Shown here piece by piece: positions 55,501-59,885 of a DNA stretch of 64,000 nt. The first letter of the stretch is position 1. The number at the start of each line of letters is the position of its first letter. This DNA comes from Alviniconcha marisindica (taxonomy: Eukaryota; Mollusca; Gastropoda; Provannidae): NCBI GenBank assembly GCA_018857735.1, contig JABMCL010000882.1:100001-164000 (forward strand). Reading direction: 5' to 3'. Both the position numbers and the translations under genes were made by a program. Below the pieces are notes generated by a model. It was not told the origin of the DNA. It made no database searches and saw nothing but the letters and a program-made list of their open reading frames with translations.

Positions 55501-55928
55501 GTTTTGAGGAAGAGGCCTGGAACGAAGATATTCGCTTGACTGGTCAGCAACAGAGCGGCGGACGTCCAATAGATCAGCTCATCATCATGGTTTAACAAAA
55601 CTATCGTTCCGTTCCATCGAATAAATCATATTATCAAACATCACAGCAACTCAGCAGCATGATCTCACTTGTGATCATCTCACTATTAAAAAAAAAAAAA
55701 GCCAAATGAGACCACATGGCGACGGCCGACGTAAAAAGCATGGCAAGAACGGGTGATTGAAAGTGCCACAATTACGTAATAAGATCAAAGAATCATACAT
55801 TTTCCAACCATAACACACAAAAGATGTCCGTTTCGTGTTTTACTCACCTCTGATTGTGAACGGACTTCATTGTCTGAGCTGAGGATGCCCTCTAAGAGGA
55901 TCTGAAACTGTGGTAGATCAGCCGCCAT
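18909..55928 (-). CDS. IPO5: Importin-5 (karyopherin beta-3), complete gene, 28 coding exons
   Basis: Nuclear import receptor of the importin-beta family. It binds cargo such as ribosomal proteins and histones in the cytoplasm, docks at nucleoporins and releases cargo on RanGTP binding in the nucleus. All 28 coding exons were assembled by eye with GT/AG borders and matching phases. They total 3288 nt (1095 residues plus TGA), close to the 1097 residues of human IPO5. The protein is a HEAT-repeat solenoid throughout. Conserved landmarks are LLRRMF and [13 protein letters not shown] (exon 3), [17 protein letters not shown] (exon 5), [11 protein letters not shown] (exon 9), [16 protein letters not shown] (exon 15), [20 protein letters not shown] (exon 17) and [13 protein letters not shown] (exon 19). 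The ATG at 55926-55928 has a strong context (A at -3, G at +4). The gene is unusual in that many introns carry tandem arrays copied from its own splice junctions. Confidence 0.98.
19010..19560 (-). repeat. Acceptor-type array copied from the exon 28 junction
   Basis: About ten units of 49-54 bp in intron 27. On the minus strand each holds tctgtttcag, then acaaaccaggagatgttcca (the exon 28 acceptor and first 20 coding bases), then cacatgacagtgatat. Only the copy at 18992 continues into the real exon. Several copies keep an intact CAG acceptor. Confidence 0.9.
19562..19795. repeat. 42-bp tandem array, about five copies
   Basis: The unit contains cccaatttgctaatgagtcc, then atgagttcagacagcc. In IPO5 intron 27, next to the junction array. 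Frames are repeat-derived. Confidence 0.9.
19990..20270. mobile_element. Palindromic MITE-like element, about 281 bp
   Basis: Nearly the whole element is an inverted repeat: agaatcaacacacaagggag, tgacatc/gatgtca-like blocks, gacctgggtcgcc and ggcatgcgagtaaatacaag on the left are mirrored by cttgcatttactcgcatgcc, ggcaacctaggtctttg and ttgttgattct on the right. Same family as 9961-10077 and 4512-4625. In IPO5 intron 27. Confidence 0.85.
20295..20436 (-). CDS. IPO5: IPO5 exon 27
   Basis: Residues about 1021-1068. One base completes the Ala codon started in exon 26; ends at CAG before GTGAAA. Encodes [29 protein letters not shown] and NIVRQVQ, matching the conserved LPKIFSIIAEGEM and NVVRQVQ of IPO5. 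Confidence 0.96.
21047..21275 (-). CDS. IPO5: IPO5 exon 26
   Basis: Residues about 945-1020, the longest exon (229 nt). Starts AA after a CAG acceptor and ends with GC before GTAAGT. Encodes [35 protein letters not shown] and [14 protein letters not shown], matching ENVNATENCISAVGKIMKF of IPO5. Confidence 0.96.
21276..22005 (-). repeat. Exon 26-derived repeats: 40-bp array plus partial exon copies
   Basis: At 21280-21585, about seven units of roughly 40 bp contain ttgggtgggacaaaacaaca, tgcatgtaatgtgatggca and, in two, the full attctgtgggtgggac of the exon 26 acceptor. Beyond them, 21586-21693, 21713-21800, 21826-21921 and 21947-22003 are diverged copies of about 85 bases of exon 26 itself (ctctggctgtctggactctg, cacgctgaccaggcgaggg) with acceptor. 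The last two copies are a nearly identical 119-bp tandem pair. Exon-like frames here are broken. Confidence 0.85.
22262..23155. repeat. Direct repeat of about 90 bp bracketing a TIR element
   Basis: 22262-22350 (cttcctccaccgtggtgtaa, aagttgttagtag, tgtgcaca) and 23058-23150 (cttcctccactgcggtgtaa, aagttgttagtag, atgcacatg) are diverged direct copies. The transposon-like element at 22354-23040 lies between them, apparently inserted in or between a tandem pair. Confidence 0.7.
22354..23040. mobile_element. Non-autonomous DNA transposon, Harbinger-like
   Basis: Terminal inverted repeats: agcccattcttaactgggcg and aatgtttgttcgc on the left; gcgaagaaacattcgcccaa and ttaagaacgggct on the right. A TTA trinucleotide flanks both ends (22352-22354 region and 23038-23040), fitting the 3-bp TWA duplication of PIF/Harbinger elements. 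An internal tandem of gcgaatgtttgttcgccaaa occurs twice at the left. No transposase. Confidence 0.65.
23240..23892 (-). repeat. Donor-type array copied from the exon 25 junction, split by a LINE
   Basis: On the minus strand the unit is gctgacatttgtctgc, then gtaggtgtcttttgtcactt, then tttgttg. It copies the last 16 bases of exon 25 and its GTAGGT donor. Five to six copies lie at 23240-23527 and one adjoins the exon at 23855-23892, with the LINE fragment between them. Confidence 0.85.
23528..23853 (+). mobile_element. 5'-truncated non-LTR retrotransposon (CR1/L2-like 3' end)
   Basis: The + strand encodes [20 protein letters not shown] then LKTFLF, the tail typical of CR1/L2-type ORF2 proteins (WNxLPxxvR...sFKxxLKtxLF). 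A 3' UTR follows and an (ATT)n tail at 23839-23852. The block gtgctttgagccgcagggta, ggcgctttacaa precedes the tail. It lies antisense in IPO5 intron 25 and interrupts the exon 25 donor array. Confidence 0.8.
23893..24037 (-). CDS. IPO5: IPO5 exon 25
   Basis: Residues 897-944. Phase 0 after tgtcttcag. Encodes [38 protein letters not shown] and PVYADICL. Of the possible donors, GTAGGT (after CTGC) leaves one C, which makes CAA with the AA of exon 26. The joined [18 protein letters not shown] then aligns without gaps to human YGGDNYRPFCTEALPLLV, so this donor is preferred. Confidence 0.93.
24238..24715 (-). repeat. Tandem array in intron 24, 50-58 bp unit
   Basis: About eight units with gatttgacacacagcaatga, gtgaagtg and agtgtgtgagtgtatttgta. 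It begins some 12 bp inside the intron from the exon 24 donor but I could not match exon bases in the unit, so it is classed as donor-proximal intronic. Confidence 0.9.
24726..24800 (-). CDS. IPO5: IPO5 exon 24
   Basis: Residues 872-896, phase 0 at both ends; donor GTCAGT. Encodes [20 protein letters not shown] and EHCGP, matching [20 protein letters not shown] of IPO5. Confidence 0.96.
25389..25511 (-). CDS. IPO5: IPO5 exon 23
   Basis: Residues 831-871, phase 0, donor GTGAGT. Encodes [20 protein letters not shown] and ends in VMPFFVKML, matching NDVYILTKVSDILHSIF of IPO5. Confidence 0.96.
26137..26600 (-). repeat. Tandem array in intron 22, 44-48 bp unit
   Basis: About ten units containing taacaaccagtgactacaca, cacttgtagcagggaagtta and cagag. 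It starts about 20 bp from the exon 22 donor. No exon bases were recognised in the unit. A 178-codon frame here is repeat-derived. Confidence 0.92.
26619..26674 (-). CDS. IPO5: IPO5 exon 22
   Basis: Residues about 812-830, a 56-nt exon. AG completes the Glu codon; donor GTTAGT. Encodes [18 protein letters not shown], the acidic loop equivalent to KRQDEDYDEQVEESLQDE in human IPO5. Confidence 0.95.
26805..27040. repeat. Approx. 100-bp repeat with poly-C runs, intron 21
   Basis: gggatctgtttcagatacat and attattcacaaa recur at about 26810, 26933 and 27012, with C homopolymers near 26847-26862 and 27045-27070. Confidence 0.7.
27095..27206 (-). CDS. IPO5: IPO5 exon 21
   Basis: Residues 775-811. 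Phase 0 after gggtttcag; ends CAA G before GTGAGT. Encodes [20 protein letters not shown] and [13 protein letters not shown], equivalent to CIEVMGDGCLNDEHFEEL of human IPO5. Confidence 0.95.
27207..28110 (-). repeat. Acceptor-type 80-bp array copied from the exon 21 junction
   Basis: About eleven units with an 80-bp period. On the minus strand each has a (g)tgtttcag acceptor, then tgtgtggagaagctgggcat (the best copies match exon 21 tgtgtggagaaactgggcaa), then divergent intron sequence (atacggtggtgacgattgat). Some copies keep the following ggggtgtctg of the exon. Most keep the CAG. Confidence 0.92.
28190..28548 (-). repeat. Donor-type 45-bp in-frame array copied from the exon 20 junction
   Basis: Eight units of 45 bp follow exon 20. 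On the minus strand each reads gtgaggttttgtgttttgcc, then tgaacatctcaactcctttg, then ctaag: the donor plus the last codons of exon 20. The exon 20 frame stays open through all units and repeats the 15-residue block [15 protein letters not shown], each ending in a potential donor (AAG or AAA before GTGAGG). Confidence 0.93.
28549..28724 (-). CDS. IPO5: IPO5 exon 20
   Basis: Residues about 716-774. AT completes the Asp codon after a CAG acceptor. Encodes [20 protein letters not shown] and ends in [10 protein letters not shown] before GTGAGG. The last residues match HSFAK of IPO5, so the first donor gives the canonical protein; later donors in the adjoining array would extend it. Confidence 0.95.
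28815..29045 (-). mobile_element. SINE family 1, headless copy in intron 19
   Basis: accataaggcttaatagtga, tatacctatcgctacactgg, attaagatgggcagcgacaa and gagaaaggagagc follow the order of 16132-16446, but the tRNA-like head is gone. The 74-bp array starts where the SINE stops. Confidence 0.8.
29046..30300. repeat. 74-bp tandem array, about 17 copies, intron 19
   Basis: The unit contains gtgtgtcacttgctgttttc, tgatcagtgcagtgattggc, tgttcacacctgtatcttag and acaggaaggagcc. Copies are over 90 percent alike by eye. No exon bases recognised. Confidence 0.95.
30403..30559 (-). CDS. IPO5: IPO5 exon 19
   Basis: Residues 664-715. Phase 0; ends GAT G before GTATCC. Encodes [30 protein letters not shown] and [11 protein letters not shown], nearly identical to the IPO5 core. 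Confidence 0.97.
30960..31960. repeat. 68-bp tandem array, about 14 copies, intron 18
   Basis: The unit contains cattccataataccaatgat, ggttggtatctgtctattcc, agcaaaaggaaatgttacac and accactgtat. Edges are more degenerate than the centre. Serial 63-codon frames shifted by 68 bp are artefacts. Confidence 0.93.
32081..32142 (-). CDS. IPO5: IPO5 exon 18
   Basis: Residues about 643-663. GT completes the Ser codon; donor GTGAGA. Encodes [20 protein letters not shown], matching the acidic linker before NFGI/SFGI in IPO5. Confidence 0.95.
32740..32800. repeat. Perfect 21-bp inverted repeat (hairpin)
   Basis: ttcactgcctattaaaatta(c) at 32740-32760 is exactly complementary to gtaattttaataggcagtga(a) at 32780-32800, with a 19-bp loop. 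The left arm resembles the tcactgtctatcaaagcgac core of the adjoining exon 17 donor array, so this may be an inverted decayed array copy. Confidence 0.85.
32860..33679 (-). repeat. Donor-type array copied from the exon 17 junction
   Basis: About eight units of roughly 85-125 bp. On the minus strand each has gctgcctccctcaaacctga, ggtcgctttgatagaca and the donor gtgagttg, copying up to about 50 bases of the exon 17 end. A/C-rich spacers of variable length (tgttttttaactgggaacag) fall between. Units nearest the exon are best preserved. Confidence 0.9.
33680..33812 (-). CDS. IPO5: IPO5 exon 17
   Basis: Residues 599-642. Phase 0 after acgtttcag; ends GAC A before GTGAGT. Encodes [38 protein letters not shown] and VALID, almost the same as vertebrate IPO5. 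Confidence 0.97.
33990..34822. mobile_element. Non-autonomous DNA transposon, hAT-like
   Basis: Short terminal inverted repeats: cagagctgccaacc at 33990 and ggttggcagctctg ending at 34822. The flanks share gcttct directly outside each end (33984-33989 and 34823-34828), possibly the remnant of an 8-bp duplication. Termini starting CAGAG suit hAT. Internal frames of up to 140 codons show no transposase motif I recognise. In IPO5 intron 16. Confidence 0.6.
34838..35075 (-). repeat. IPO5: Decayed partial copies of IPO5 exon 16
   Basis: Three diverged blocks, about 34838-34895, 34938-34995 and 35028-35072, resemble exon 16 (ggtcatcatcagcaagatcc, tgctggtctgtctgtg, cttcagcaacagctgcatca). Examples are ggtcattagtcagcaaggtc and agtaacaactgcactatttc. 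Donor and acceptor bases are mostly lost. Confidence 0.6.
35110..35440. repeat. Two-copy direct repeat, about 185 bp, intron 16
   Basis: Both copies have aggcc..atgattc..tgcacacc, ttgctt(t/c)cagacc, gtttggccaaaccctgg, ttagatcc(a/g)ggttggttttg and gaa..atg.aactgaa. Palindromic ggatccg/cggatcc bits near 35078-35165 suggest mobile origin. Confidence 0.65.
35590..35815 (+). mobile_element. SINE family 2, 5'-truncated copy in intron 16
   Basis: aatggtgtacacagaac, gcgctgagatggca, tgtggcacc, gtacaccactgc, agtcactcattcagaatcac and gtctgctcgagagcagagaa follow the order of 59886-60352. Confidence 0.7.
35887..35970 (-). CDS. IPO5: IPO5 exon 16
   Basis: Residues 571-598, phase 0 at both ends. Encodes [20 protein letters not shown] and DLADDDPQ, matching [20 protein letters not shown] of IPO5; donor GTACAG. 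Confidence 0.96.
36150..36490. repeat. 25-bp tandem array, about 13 copies, intron 15
   Basis: The unit cactgtatcatgactaataa plus aagag has an exact 25-bp spacing at 36370, 36395, 36421 and 36446. Left copies have atgtttaatgaaagagcaca. No exon bases recognised. Confidence 0.92.
36775..36892 (-). CDS. IPO5: IPO5 exon 15
   Basis: Residues about 531-570. A completes the Arg codon split by intron 14; donor GTAACT. Encodes [20 protein letters not shown] and [19 protein letters not shown], the most conserved block of IPO5. Confidence 0.97.
37235..37825 (-). repeat. Donor-type 35-bp array copied from the exon 14 junction
   Basis: About 17 units of 35 bp. On the minus strand each reads gacaagtttacagagtacta, tgacag, then gtaagcagt: the last 26 bases of exon 14 plus its GTAAGC donor. 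Many units keep an intact CAG before GTAAGC, giving a ladder of strong 5' splice sites beyond the true one at 37825/37826. The 35-bp period shifts frame. Confidence 0.94.
37826..37926 (-). CDS. IPO5: IPO5 exon 14
   Basis: Residues 498-530. Phase 0; ends GAC AG before GTAAGC. Encodes [20 protein letters not shown] and [13 protein letters not shown], matching ADTAEEKFVPYYD. The exon continuing upstream to HVEKG fixes which array copy is the real exon end. Confidence 0.95.
38325..38405. repeat. 24-bp triplet repeat, intron 13
   Basis: gcaggtggaaaccctgttat and variants occur three times in a row. A long A/T homopolymer follows near 38547-38580. Confidence 0.75.
38707..38880 (-). CDS. IPO5: IPO5 exon 13
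   Basis: Residues 440-497, phase 0 at both ends; acceptor cccttag. Encodes [40 protein letters not shown] and TSKFKE, matching [20 protein letters not shown] of IPO5. Confidence 0.97.
38881..39370 (-). repeat. Acceptor-type approx. 125-bp array copied from the exon 13 junction
   Basis: Three further copies of the exon 13 start with its acceptor region (on the plus strand: gtcatcatccagcactgata, gcagccctggcaggatttga; gacagcagccccaacaaggt; gtcatcgtccagcaccaaca, acagccccagcaggatctga) are separated by gggagtgaagcaatgatttg and cttcaaatctatgcgtcaaa. The AG is lost in the middle copies and kept as CAG in the most distant. Confidence 0.88.
39654..39915. repeat. 140-bp direct duplication, intron 12
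   Basis: cacctgaaattctgtacctg, taagttccacaatacagact and gcaacttttgcacaggctaa occur twice, 140 bp apart, with no visible differences over most of the length. This suggests a recent event. Confidence 0.9.
39870..40665. repeat. 25-bp tandem array, about 30 copies, intron 12
   Basis: The unit is cacccatgctaatgtttctc plus tcaat. Higher-order structure is visible: gaagctgctc(t/a)gaatcac blocks recur about every 120 bp. No exon bases recognised. Confidence 0.93.
40693..40782 (-). CDS. IPO5: IPO5 exon 12
   Basis: Residues 410-439, phase 0. Encodes [20 protein letters not shown] and [10 protein letters not shown], matching [20 protein letters not shown] of IPO5. Confidence 0.97.
41240..41364 (-). 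CDS. IPO5: IPO5 exon 11
   Basis: Residues about 368-409. AG completes Glu; ends CCT before GTAAGT. Encodes [20 protein letters not shown] and [13 protein letters not shown], matching [20 protein letters not shown] of IPO5. Confidence 0.97.
41672..41778 (-). CDS. IPO5: IPO5 exon 10
   Basis: Residues about 332-367. C completes Ser; ends CAC G before GTCAGT. Encodes [20 protein letters not shown] and [15 protein letters not shown], matching ESALDRMACGLGGK of IPO5. Confidence 0.97.
41805..42170. repeat. Degenerate repeat of about 60-120 bp, intron 9
   Basis: aataatgtaccctgg, acagaaacgtgcg(c/t)tggctg, actggattacaa and aaatgtacctt recur irregularly. No exon bases recognised. Confidence 0.6.
42487..42574 (-). 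CDS. IPO5: IPO5 exon 9
   Basis: Residues about 303-331. TG completes Val; ends GAC AG before GTAAAA. Encodes [20 protein letters not shown] and EVEDEDHD, matching [16 protein letters not shown] of IPO5. Its first 36 bases and acceptor are the seed of the adjoining array. Confidence 0.96.
42575..45060 (-). repeat. Acceptor-type 71-bp array copied from the exon 9 junction, about 35 copies
   Basis: This array fills nearly all of intron 8. On the minus strand the 71-bp unit is cacctgtttcag (acceptor), then tgccccaggtgttggccatg, atggtggatctggag (first 35 or so bases of exon 9), then gattgtattgtgacctgtgg and tgtt. About half of every unit is exon. Most copies keep the polypyrimidine tract and CAG; copies towards 44200-45050 are more diverged. 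A single 140-bp non-array insert lies at about 44650-44870. Confidence 0.96.
45079..45199 (-). CDS. IPO5: IPO5 exon 8
   Basis: Residues 263-302. Phase 0; ends CTG G before GTGAGT. Encodes [20 protein letters not shown] and [16 protein letters not shown], matching [20 protein letters not shown] of IPO5. Confidence 0.97.
45200..46061 (-). other. IPO5 intron 7, no array
   Basis: Short TG tract near 45307-45345 and otherwise unique sequence. Unlike its neighbours it has no copies of either flanking exon junction. Confidence 0.6.
46062..46187 (-). CDS. IPO5: IPO5 exon 7
   Basis: Residues 221-262, phase 0; acceptor actcgtag, donor GTATGT. Encodes [35 protein letters not shown] and LFPFCLK, matching [20 protein letters not shown] of IPO5. 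Confidence 0.96.
46411..46515 (-). CDS. IPO5: IPO5 exon 6
   Basis: Residues 186-220, phase 0; acceptor tgtacag, donor GTTAGT. Encodes [20 protein letters not shown] and [12 protein letters not shown], matching ARATAAFILANE of IPO5. Confidence 0.95.
46650..47205 (-). repeat. Donor-proximal approx. 38-bp array, intron 5
   Basis: About 14 units with (minus strand) ggtgggtggggcttgtagcc and tgatggatggggcatgtagg, with tagatgtgtgtaggatggtg inserts. It starts right at the exon 5 donor (CAG before GTGGGTGTGG), so units carry a GGTGGGT donor-like motif, but no further exon bases are recognisable. Confidence 0.85.
47210..47306 (-). CDS. IPO5: IPO5 exon 5
   Basis: Residues about 153-185. G completes Thr; ends CAG before GTGGGT. 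Encodes [20 protein letters not shown] and [12 protein letters not shown], matching [20 protein letters not shown] of IPO5. Confidence 0.97.
47700..47895. mobile_element. Inverted-repeat element, intron 4
   Basis: aatgagctaggtcaa near 47777 is mirrored by ttgacctagctcatt near 47870. Flanking ggtcacga(a/g)ac.aaaag copies at 47724 and 47796 are direct. It may be a small MITE; no duplication identified. Confidence 0.45.
48119..48221 (-). CDS. IPO5: IPO5 exon 4
   Basis: Residues about 119-152. AT completes Asp; ends TTT AC before GTGAGT. Encodes [20 protein letters not shown] and [10 protein letters not shown], matching DGNNQWPEGLKFLFDSV and REAALHIF of IPO5. Confidence 0.96.
48222..48895 (-). 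repeat. Acceptor-type 26-bp array copied from the exon 4 acceptor
   Basis: About 22 units. On the minus strand each reads gtatacttgtgtttcagatg plus ctgact: the polypyrimidine tract, CAG and first three bases of exon 4. Nearly every copy keeps TTTCAG (some TTTTAG). It is therefore a ladder of strong 3' splice sites upstream of exon 4. Interrupted at 48755-48800 by a short dispersed-repeat piece. Confidence 0.93.
49511..49570. repeat. (CA)n microsatellite, intron 3
   Basis: Nearly pure CA, about 30 units. Confidence 0.95.
49690..50085. repeat. 68-bp tandem array, about six copies, intron 3
   Basis: The unit has accaaaatggcataggaaag, ctgaacagacctaaccaacc and aataaaaccttctccaaaac. No exon bases recognised. 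Confidence 0.92.
50209..50401 (-). CDS. IPO5: IPO5 exon 3
   Basis: Residues 55-118. Phase 0; ends CTG G before GTAGGG. Encodes [39 protein letters not shown] and [13 protein letters not shown], matching LLRRLLSSAFDEV and KKVCDIAAELARNL of IPO5 (N-terminal Ran-binding HEAT repeats). Confidence 0.97.
50402..51492 (-). other. IPO5 intron 2, no array
   Basis: AT-rich unique sequence with short T runs. Neither flanking junction is duplicated. Confidence 0.6.
51493..51573 (-). CDS. IPO5: IPO5 exon 2
   Basis: Residues 28-54, phase 0 at both ends. Encodes [20 protein letters not shown] and KQDASVE, aligned with ETYENIPGQSKITFLLQAIR of IPO5. Confidence 0.95.
51887..52436 (+). mobile_element. 5'-truncated non-LTR retrotransposon, 3' end
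   Basis: The + strand encodes a C-terminal ORF2 tail: [40 protein letters not shown] and [13 protein letters not shown] (the WNxLP...FK pattern of CR1/L2-like elements), stopping near 52148. A T-rich 3' UTR then runs to a poly-A at about 52423-52435. Antisense in IPO5 intron 1; a different subfamily from 23528-23853. Confidence 0.75.
52684..53482. repeat. 100-bp tandem array, eight near-identical copies, intron 1
   Basis: Exact 100-bp spacing of agcagaccaccactacctcc at 52687, 52787, 52887 and so on to 53387. Copies differ at only one or two positions (acactgaagg, acagaagg, acaaaagg; acttatctg, acttgtctg). This homogeneity implies recent expansion or conversion. No exon bases recognised. Confidence 0.97.
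53483..55847 (-). other. IPO5 intron 1, remaining part
   Basis: Mostly unique AT-rich sequence. Contains an internal direct repeat (taacttcatggaggttcaca and ggtctgaatctgtggactct, twice near 54479-54600) and a fold-back family fragment at 54640-54745 (aaatttgcatgttgtgcttt, aataaataccattctt). No exon seen. Confidence 0.5.
55848..55928 (-). CDS. IPO5: IPO5 exon 1 (start codon)
   Basis: Residues 1-27. ATG at 55926-55928 in the context gagaacATGG; ends GAG before GTGAGT. Encodes [20 protein letters not shown] and EVRSQSE, like the QFYLLLGNLLSPDN start of IPO5. Phase 0 fits exon 2. Confidence 0.95.
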
Positions 55929-56060
55929 GTTCTCCTTGCCTGGAAAACTGCGCTACCTTGACCCCACTTCCCGCGTGTAACATGCTGCAAGAATAACCTC
56001 CCTTAGTCCGGGGCGCCGCACATTGAGGGTGTATGTAATGGTTGTTTTACCCGCACCCCT
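55929..56060 (-). promoter_or_regulatory. Probable IPO5 5' UTR and proximal promoter
   Basis: Sequence immediately upstream of the IPO5 ATG, locally GC-richer (cccgcgtg, gggcgccgc) than the surrounding DNA. No TATA box identified. Inferred from position only. Confidence 0.35.
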
Positions 56061-57467
56061 TTCCTATTTGAAGTGTACAGGGCGATGTTTATAAAATATA
56101 CAAAGCCAACTACAATAAAAACGGCATTTCGTTTTCTGCCGTTAAGATATTACTCTGCACGCACCTGAAGGAGGGAGCACGGCAACAAAAAGGCGTTTGT
56201 CGAAATACTGATTCACAATCAGTTTTACGTGTGATAGAAATCGTATGCATGTGATAAAAACTTACCTTCTCAAAAGGTGTATATCAAGGATTTTATTTCT
56301 GACGGTTAGAGGGGATGCAACTGTTAAATCGGCCTCATGAGCATGGCACGAGAAGTATTAATGCTCACGTCACCAAGGGAGGATCAAATTAAATTGAGAG
56401 GTAGTAGTTGCTGCCGTAAGGCCAGCTGGGACACTTTGACAGTTACGGTTGTTGCCGTCCGGTCCCACTCATCAATTACGATGCAATATTCAGCTACACA
56501 CACACACACACACAAACACTTAAAATGTCAATATATAGAAAGGCATTTTAAGTCAAAATATCCGATTTGAAGGTGTGTGTTTTTCATCTTTTGCAGCAGT
56601 TGAAAAAAAAATATCAAAGAATTTTTGGAAAGACTGCTGTGCAGTTTCTTTCAGCTTCATATCAGTGCATTCACATTGAGTCAGTGTCATTGGTGTGTGT
56701 TTTTGCATCTAAATTAAAGAGCAACTCTCGACTCATACTTACTGCATTTGTTGGCAAGAACAACAAAAAAGATTTATAGAAGTGCTTATCTCCATGCTCT
56801 GTTCAGTCCCACAGAACTGACAGTTGCCGCTTCTTTGTTTATGGGGGGGATGGGGTGGGGGCCTTCAATTCTAAAATGCATTCTGAAATTAAACTGCACT
56901 CATAGGATGTAGGACAATAAAACAAAAACCCATCAAAAGAGTGTTTATACATAGACATTGCACACACACGTATGCACTCACACACACGCACACGTGCACA
57001 CACACAGATGGAAAAAGTTCAACATTTTATTTCATGTACACTGTACAATCAACAGTCTCACTCTATAAATCCAATTCACACATGCTCCTTTTTTCAGTAC
57101 ATTCTCACAATACAGGCAAAGAGTAAAACCAATCCAATCACATCCAAACTTCACAGGGCTTCAAAACATCAGTAACTGACAAACCAACCTAAGAACTCAA
57201 ATGACTAAGATGGTTTTTGACCCATTTTTATCAAAATGAAATGAATTTGATTCACCGAGTAAAAACTGATTAATTAGCCCCAACATGCACTGCACTTCAC
57301 TCACACACATGCACAACAGTACAGTACAGATAGGTGGATACATAGCTTGTTTTTATCACCTATATCAGGATGAAACGCGTTTTGTCAGAACACAATACTA
57401 TGGACATGACAGCAATGGACTATGACTTGACATTATCACCAAGTGCAAATAAGCTTCCTCAGAACAT
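56061..57467. other. Interval between U2SURP and IPO5, no coding exon seen
   Basis: Two minus-strand AATAAA candidates for U2SURP ends exist in the wider interval (tttatt at 57025-57030 and 59748-59753). CA tracts lie near 56497-56515 and 56960-57005. No supported exon. Confidence 0.35.
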
Positions 57468-57548
57468 ACACACACACACACACACACACATATGCATGCA
57501 CACACACACACACACACATATGCATGCACACACACACACACACACATT
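57468..57548. repeat. (CA)n microsatellite with ATGCATG interruptions
   Basis: CA tracts interrupted by two catatgcatgcaca blocks. Confidence 0.9.
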
Positions 57549-57829
57549 CAAACAAAGCATCTTTGCTTCAACGCCACTGATTTCCAAAGTTTGATGACAC
57601 AGAAGCATCTGACAACCACAACTCAGTGTGCGACTACCTGCGCAAAGATCCGTTAATAATACAATACTGTACATGATGATGATCATGTACCTGTAGACAA
57701 GATCCTACCAACAATACAGTACTGTAATGATCCTGTTATGCTGTACCTAGAAACAAGATCCGACCAACAATAATGATAATGATAATGTAAATGATTGTAA
57801 ACTTGTCTTTACATTTGCATGTAACTGCG

Positions 57830-58300
57830 CCTGCCACCAAGACCCTCCTCTTTTCACATCCACATTTGTGACTTCTGGCCTTCCATTTCATGTCTACAGA
57901 TAACCAAAGACCACTTTCGTGACTTCTGGTCTTCCGCTTCATGTCTGCAGGTAATTAAAGACCACCCCTCTCTACGACCACTTTTGTGACTTCTTGTCTT
58001 CCAGTTCATGTCTGCATGTTACTAAAGACAACCACTCTTTTTAAGACCACTTGTGTGAATTATTCTCATCAAGTTATGTGTGCACGTTTCAAAAGACCAC
58101 CTCTTATCAGACCACTTTTGTGACTTCTCTTCAATTTATGTATGCACATTTGAAAAGATGTATTAGACACTCTTTTTCAAGACCACTTTTGTAAATTTTT
58201 CTCTATGCACCTTTCTAAAGAGACCACTATTAGACCACTTTCGTGAACTCTTATTAAGTTCATGTTTATGTGTTACCATTTTTGTGAATTCTTCTCTTCA
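57830..58300. repeat. Degenerate approx. 60-bp repeat
   Basis: gaccacttttgtgacttct, tcttcca(g/t)ttcatgtctgca and ttactaaagaccac recur about seven times with drift. Confidence 0.75.
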
Positions 58301-58734
58301 AGTTCATGTCTGCATGTTACCAACTGCAGTCACTCACATGCAATTACAATCATAAATGCACAGGTCTACCATCAGTTATATTCAGCAGAAACTGTTTTTA
58401 CATTTTACACACGTTCCAGGGAACGCCTTCCTACTTATCTCAGATTTTCACCGGTCTAGATACCTATTACTGATGGGCCACCAGAACACATGTGATAGGT
58501 TTCACGTACATCCAAGAAAACATCCTCATTGTGTAGAATTTCCAGGTGTGGTCGAACAGCCTAGCAACAGACCAGGGCATGCAAACACAAGCTTCACAAT
58601 GCATCGTTATTGCTTCTGTGAATGCTGGACCGACAAACCCATCACCCTCCATCAGATGTCCACTTACACCACAAGCTTCACAACGCATTGTCATCATTTC
58701 TGGGAATGACAGACCGACAAACCTATCACCCAAT

Positions 58735-59045
58735 GTCAGGTGTCTGCTCTGTTCACTACTGCCATACTTATCACACAGACAGATGTCCACTCTGTTTACT
58801 ACAGCCATACTCATCACGCAGACAGGTGTCCGCTCTGTTTACTACAGCCATACCCATCACGCAAACAGGTGTCCGCTCTGTTTACTACAGCCATACTCGT
58901 CACACAGACAGGTGTCCGTTCTGTTTACTACAGCCATACCCATCACGCAGACAGGTGTCTGCTCTGTTTACTACAGCCATACTCGTCACATGGACAGGTG
59001 TCCGCTCTGTTTACTACAGCCATACTCGTCACACAGACAGGTGTC
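58735..59045. repeat. 43-bp tandem array, about seven copies
   Basis: The unit has gtgtccgctctgtttactac, agccatactcgtcacacaga and cag; spacing is 43 bp (58826, 58869). Frames of 113-193 codons across it are repeat-derived. It lies in the possible U2SURP 3' UTR. Confidence 0.93.
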
Positions 59046-59885
59046 AGGAAGGGAAAACTAGCAATTGGCACACACAGGTAGAGCTAAAAACTCTTGTTCA
59101 CACAATGGCAAGCAAGCATTACCATTCGTTAGCTCTTAAAAGCTATTATTACCAGTATTCTTGCGACAATTCAGACAAACAAAAATTTCATGCTACATTC
59201 TGACGACAAGCATCTGAAACTATGCCGTTATAAACACAAAACTAGGATCTTTAGCGTAAACCACATGTTCCACAACTATCCACAGTACTACTAATAATAA
59301 TAACACACTTCATTGCAAATGAAGTCATACATACAATCAGAGTAATCCGCTGCATGGAGTAAACATGGTGCCGTGACTTCAACCTCGGTTTCAGGCCACA
59401 ACCTTCCTCACAAACAAGGTCACCAGTATCGCCAGAAAGGCAGCATGTCAGCCTAACATGATCAAAGCGACCTAGCGCTGCCAGTCAAAGAGAACACAAT
59501 TACCCACTGGCAGCAGGAGTAACATTTGTACCAAATTCTGGGACAACACTAATTTTATCAGTGTTCAGTGACTGGCCCATTTAACAAGCAACAATACTGA
59601 GTGTAATATGACAAACCCTAAAAGCCATTTCCTGCCAGGTGTTTCTTAGACGTAAGAAGGTAAGCAAAAATGAACAACAACAAAAAGATAAAAACTCTGA
59701 CCAATTTATAAAAATGACATCTGTGCATTTACATAAAAGTGCATTTTTTTATTTTTGCTTTCAAGTTGGTGGAAAAGAAACAAAACCCACTCGTAAAACA
59801 TTTTCTTAAATGAGTCCCCCCAAACCACCCATCCACAACAACAACAACAGGGGGCGTGGGGGGAGGTTTACAATGACAATTGGGG
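59046..59885. other. Possible U2SURP 3' UTR, nothing recognised
   Basis: Unique AT-rich sequence. A minus-strand AATAAA lies at 59748-59753. No exon seen. Confidence 0.3.

Noticed and set aside
58546..59203. Frames of 113-193 codons with SVYYSHT repeats
   Set aside because: Three phase-shifted translations of one 43-bp array.
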